Origin: Macrocybe gigantea
Taxonomy: Eukaryota > Basidiomycota > Agaricomycetes > Agaricales > Callistosporiaceae
Direction of reading: 5' to 3'
DNA length: 22,700 bases
Assembly: GCA_011319805.1 (NCBI GenBank)
Contig: SJRY01000112.1
Span: 1 to 22,700, forward strand
Part shown: positions 18,838 through 22,700 of the stretch, one piece after another
Position numbering within the stretch: the stretch's first letter is position 1
How the letters are laid out: the number at the start of each line of letters is the position of its first letter
Notes under the pieces: model-generated
What the model was told of the DNA's origin: nothing
Databases searched by the model: none
What the model saw: the letters and a program-made list of their open reading frames with translations, nothing else
Made by a program: the position numbers and the translations under genes

Positions 18838-21730
18838 ATGAAAGTTGCCGACCATCGCTCAGAACACAGCGGCTTCGACAATGTTTCCGTTCGTCTTCAA
18901 ACCTCTGCCTTTGGCTCTCATACTTCGTCATCCCTGACGCCGTCGACCATGTTCAACCCTCTAACCGACTGCATCCGACATCATCAGTCTGACTCTGCTG
19001 CCACCTTCGCTATGTCATATTCCAGCTTCGATGAAGATGATATCCCTATTATCATCGATACCTTCTCTCCTAAGCGTCAGGCTTTTGACCTTTCCATTTT
19101 CTCGCCTTGCGAATGCAGTCCTTGCTCCAATATCTCAAGATCACCATTTCCGCGACCTGTGATAGCGACTCATTCTCGTGTAATTCGGGTGAGTACTGTG
19201 ATTGTCCGATCACGGCTGGAAATAATGTGCTGAATCACTCTTGTCAATGCTCAGATGTATAATTTACCTACACCGCCGCAACCTTTCCTATCAACCGTGT
19301 TTCAATCGCGTGGTGTACTTTCCCTGTCATTACACGTACCCCGTCCCGATATTGACGTCCGATCCTAGTCGTCTGGCCTGCCTGTGCCTGAAAGTTTGTG
19401 GACCTCTCGCGAAGATTACCGGGGGCAGCCTCCAAGCAGCATTTGGGTCGTGTTCAGAACACCGGAGGAAGTAGGTCCAATTTTCTTTCCAATCTTTTTT
19501 TCGGGCGAGGGGCTTTACGCGCGCTACATCACGTGCTTGATTGAGGCACCGAGATGACTTCAATTTTGATCTCGTGCGCGTCCATTTAATTTGATCCATA
19601 AAAACAATTCCACGCAGTTCACGGAATGGCAGTTTCAAAAACCACGCCCCTCTACCCTAGCATTTTTGTCATGTTTCGTTCTTTTTTTTTCATTCCTTTG
19701 ACCATTCACCCCAATCATTCCGTCATATATCATGTGTTCACTCACATTCCTCCAGGCCTCCACCGCCCTCGCTCTTCTACGTCTATCTGTCTCTGTCGAG
19801 GCCGCCGTGGAGAGCGAGCTCGAGACCTTTCATAAACTCCGACCTTTCCTCCTAAACGCCACTGCAGTATGTCCTCCGCCGTCGAAAATTTGATTTTTAA
19901 TTTTTTGTATTTGCTAATGCCCCATGTCCCTCCAGCCGAATCTCCCAACTCCCGAGAAACGTATGTTCCGGGCGTGCTCCGACAGCTCCAAGCTTGTTTC
20001 GCCTCCTTCTGGTCTAGACACCGGCGAGTATACGATCTCGAGCAACCCTCCGAACCCCAGGCTCAACTTCAGGTTTGGAGATTGGATGTAGGTTCAAATT
20101 CACAATTCAATCCACCTCTCGGCTCCTATGTCATATCGCGATCTATTTTCGCGCTTGTCTCACCGTCCCGATCATATTGAATTTCGAATTTTCAACTGAA
20201 CACCTTCTCCACAGATGTAGCTTGCCGAATTGCGCCGCTCACAACTTTGGGTAAGTGATCTGTCAGCAATGCATTTGCTCCCGCTCATAAGACTCTCGTC
20301 GTTCTGTCTTATCATTTCTACGTTCATCATGCTGACTTCTTCCTTTCCTTGCATGATTCTTCACAGACGCAATCTGTCCTGCATCGGGTGCGGATGCCCA
20401 CGATCGGGGAATGGGACCGTTTCAGCACAAAATTCTCAGTCTCAGCAGCCCGTTCGGACGGTCTCGTCTCCCCGTTTCGCCTCTATTCCCGCCAGCAACG
20501 TCACACCGCCGCCTACAACCAAACACTCCTCAGCGTACACGTATTCCCAGCAAGCGGCACTGCTGGCCGTCCAGTCCAAGAATGCACATCCCCTTCTGAC
20601 ACCTTCCGGGCGCGCATTTGCAGTGGGAGGTAGTGTCCGGAATATTTCCAGAGATCCGTCGTCGCCTTGTATCATGTACTGGCCCGACAATGAGCCTCTT
20701 CCTGAACAGGGCCAGATTCGACCGGGTAATCTCGTTGGTATGCCGGTGGGTTTGGTCGGCTTTGAGCGCCGTACGATATTTGACCATCCTTTTAAGCAAC
20801 CACCAATTCTGAATACCGGCAACCGTGGGCCTATCTCTCATGTATGCGTTCTCTTTTCTCTTTTAAGAAAAAGGAAACACATCCAACCCTTTCCTCTATA
20901 TAGCAACCTGGCGATTGGATCTGCACGAAGTGTAACTACTTGAACTGGAGGCGCCGCAAGGTCTGTCAGACCTGCCTTCCATGTACGTGGTTAGCCTGCT
21001 TCGCCAATAGCTCCCTCTGACTTTCCTGGTATTCAGACGCCGAGGGGAATGGCGATTCAATTTCGGCAGCTGTTCAGGCTGAGCGCATTGCTCTCTTGAC
21101 GTCTGTCCTTTCGCAAGCTCAGGCTCCGGCTGAGACGGACGTCCAGTCCCCAGCCCATGTGCAGAGGCAAGACTCGAATGTCGCGCAGGCTCCCAGCGGT
21201 ATGCAACTCGGCGCCCAAGAGCATGTTTCACGGGAACCTCGTTCGAATTCCTTGAGTCCCTCCCAGCAAAAGCATCCCTTCGTCGAGCCCGCTCCCTTAC
21301 GCGCGCCCATTGCTGTCCATCGCCCACAGCCTCAGTGTGACACACAATACTCAGATAAACCGATTTACCAAACGTCTGGGCATCGCACGCCATCACCGCT
21401 TTACAGCACCGGACCAGATGTCTATCATCCCCCTTCTCTACAGGCACCAGCCCCTTGTTACCGTCGTTCCTCCAGGACATTATTCAGTCGCCCACCCTAT
21501 CACCAACATCGTCGTCCTCTGCTGATTTATCGTTAGACGAGTACGACGAGCCGAGTACCAAGGCGACTAGCTTCCCCCGCACTCACAGCGGTGATGATTC
21601 GGTGACCGGTTCGCCTATCGGGAATATCTGGCGTTTGGACGGCGAAGAAAGCAAATCGCTTTCGGCATTCGCCCTCCCCAATCAACAGGATCTCCTTGGT
21701 GAAGGACGAAAAAACCTTCCCCGCTTCTAG
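18838..21730 (+). CDS. Protein with two RanBP2-type zinc fingers
   Basis: Ten exons are proposed: 18838-19188, 19255-19314, 19369-19470, 19756-19866, 19936-20087, 20215-20250, 20367-20841, 20904-20982, 21037-21336, 21444-21730 (about 650 aa). Finger 1 (residues 258-279, DWICSLPNCAAHNFG then CIGC) and finger 2 (434-453, DWICTKCNYLNW then CQTC) fit W-x-C-x(2,4)-C-x3-N-x6-C-x2-C. Such paired fingers bind single-stranded RNA in ZRANB2-type proteins, so an RNA-binding role is inferred. Exon 3 encodes SREDYRGQPPSSIWVVFRTPEE; exon 4 a helical segment (ALALLRLSVSVEAAVESELE). The rest is Ser/Pro/Gln-rich and disordered. Uncertain points: in-frame ATGs also occur at 18736 and 18769; intron 3 (285 nt) is long and might hide an exon; the last intron has a weak GTGACA donor and might instead mark a one-base frameshift near 21452. 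Confidence 0.8.
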
Positions 21731-22700
21731 ATTGGGGCGAATAACTCCACGATCCGCGACTCGACATCGTGACACCGATTTTTCCAATTTTGCTTCTCGC
21801 TCGGTCTTGTATTCTAAGGGGAGACTAATATTACGGGCTATCGATGGAGAACGGGACGTGGAAGATATCTTGCCGGATGAGGAGTTGCACAGGAAGTGAT
21901 TTGGCACATATTTAAAAATGCAAGGGGACATTCTTCTGAGACGTTTTTGGAATTTCCGCACTCTGATATGTTAACAGCAGTGGCTGTATAATTTCCTCCA
22001 TCTTGGTCTCTCGGGTTATTGCAATCTCCTACATATTCATCATATAAGCTTCAACTTAGCCTGCTGTAGGTTTGAATCCAATTTGCTCTTGTATAACTGG
22101 TGTTGGATTAGCCATATATATATTACAGAGATATGCTTTTTTTTTCTTTCCTTGGAATGCATAATTCCTAATATAGTGGCAGTTTTCAACTAGCACATCT
22201 TATGTAGTGAAGTCTTGTCAAAGCAATAAATTGATAAGACTATAGCACTAAATATCTTAATCTCAGCAATACTGGTATTTAGCCCCAGCATAGTTTTGAA
22301 GAGCTATAGTGCCCTTATGTCAAGACTTGAAATTAGTATTTCTGACTTTATATAAGTTATTATTGCTTTAGTTCCTTTGAAATTACTATTCTTATAAAGA
22401 TGGAAGCTCCTAGGCATGCAACACTGAACAGGGAATGGGCTCAAGAATAGTAGGAATACGTGGATTCAGGATGAGGTCAGTACAAATAGAGGAATCTGCC
22501 TATATACATGGCTTAGTCAGCATTACAGTCAGGTGATCCAATCTGAGCCTCCTCTCCTAAGGTAAGCCCTGCTTACACCCTCTCCACCTCTAAAATACAA
22601 GCATGGGTGCATCAAAAATCCCAGATGCATGTTCAGAGAAAAGCTACTGGCATAGTTCATGATCATTTCTCTCCTTCTCCTTCATCCAATAATCAAGCAC
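21731..22700. other. AT-rich flank; no gene seen
   Basis: From about 21960 the sequence becomes AT-rich and has no credible coding frame. A TGTTGGATTAG string at 22103, a TATA-like CTATATACA at 22499 and a pyrimidine-rich stretch near 22540-22600 could be parts of a decayed LTR, but no second copy or boundary is visible. The first part should hold the 3' UTR of the zinc-finger gene. Confidence 0.5.

Noticed and set aside
1..22700. CRISPR arrays, bacterial operons, rRNA and tRNA genes
   Set aside because: No regularly spaced repeats and no cloverleaf or rRNA core sequences were recognised; the gene structure is eukaryotic.

Overview
The window looks like nuclear DNA of a basidiomycete fungus, probably an Agaricomycete. 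The host genes are cut by many 47-70 nt GT-AG introns, their promoters are pyrimidine-rich, and the Sec61 alpha protein, the 8-cysteine secreted protein and the other predicted products have a fungal character. I had no database access; names rest on motifs and remembered families. Exon boundaries were read by hand from splice signals and reading-frame continuity.

Positions 1-8855 are transposon. A Ty3/Gypsy chromovirus copy (E1, + strand) runs from just inside its 5' end, which lies about 22 nt left of the window, to its 3' LTR at 5811-6130. It carries decayed gag, protease, RT, RNase H and integrase, a chromodomain, and then an extra small reading frame. At 6130 it abuts the 5' half of a second copy of the same family in opposite orientation (E2, 6131-8535 plus its 5' LTR at 8536-8855). 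The join is exactly at the LTR end, so E1 most simply lies nested inside E2; the rest of E2 should lie left of the window. Both LTRs are 320 bp with TGTTA...TAACA ends. An 11-nt stretch just downstream of the E2 5' LTR is complementary to 11 nt placed about 30 nt after the LTR TATA box. This is the arrangement expected for Tf1/sushi-type self-primed reverse transcription. E2 has lost far more CpG than E1, and stops in E1 pol are often TGA where Arg is expected, which points to CpG deamination.

Positions 9166-12529 hold two minus-strand genes: Sec61 alpha (8 exons, 477 aa), the ER translocon channel, and a 370-aa protein joining an N-terminal SAP domain to C-terminal membrane segments. A 664-bp non-coding element with 29-bp terminal inverted repeats and a TA duplication (12593-13256) sits in the divergent promoter between them and the plus-strand genes.

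Positions 13451-17360 hold two plus-strand genes: a small secreted 8-cysteine CFEM-like protein with a GPI-anchor-like tail (159 aa), and a complete superfamily 1B, Upf1-like helicase (879 aa) with a mitochondrial-type N-terminus. Positions 18838-21730 hold a ten-exon gene for a protein with two RanBP2-type zinc fingers; its 3' end needs either a long weak intron or a frameshift. The stretches 17361-18837 and 21731-22700 show no gene I can support. The host genes do not form one pathway.
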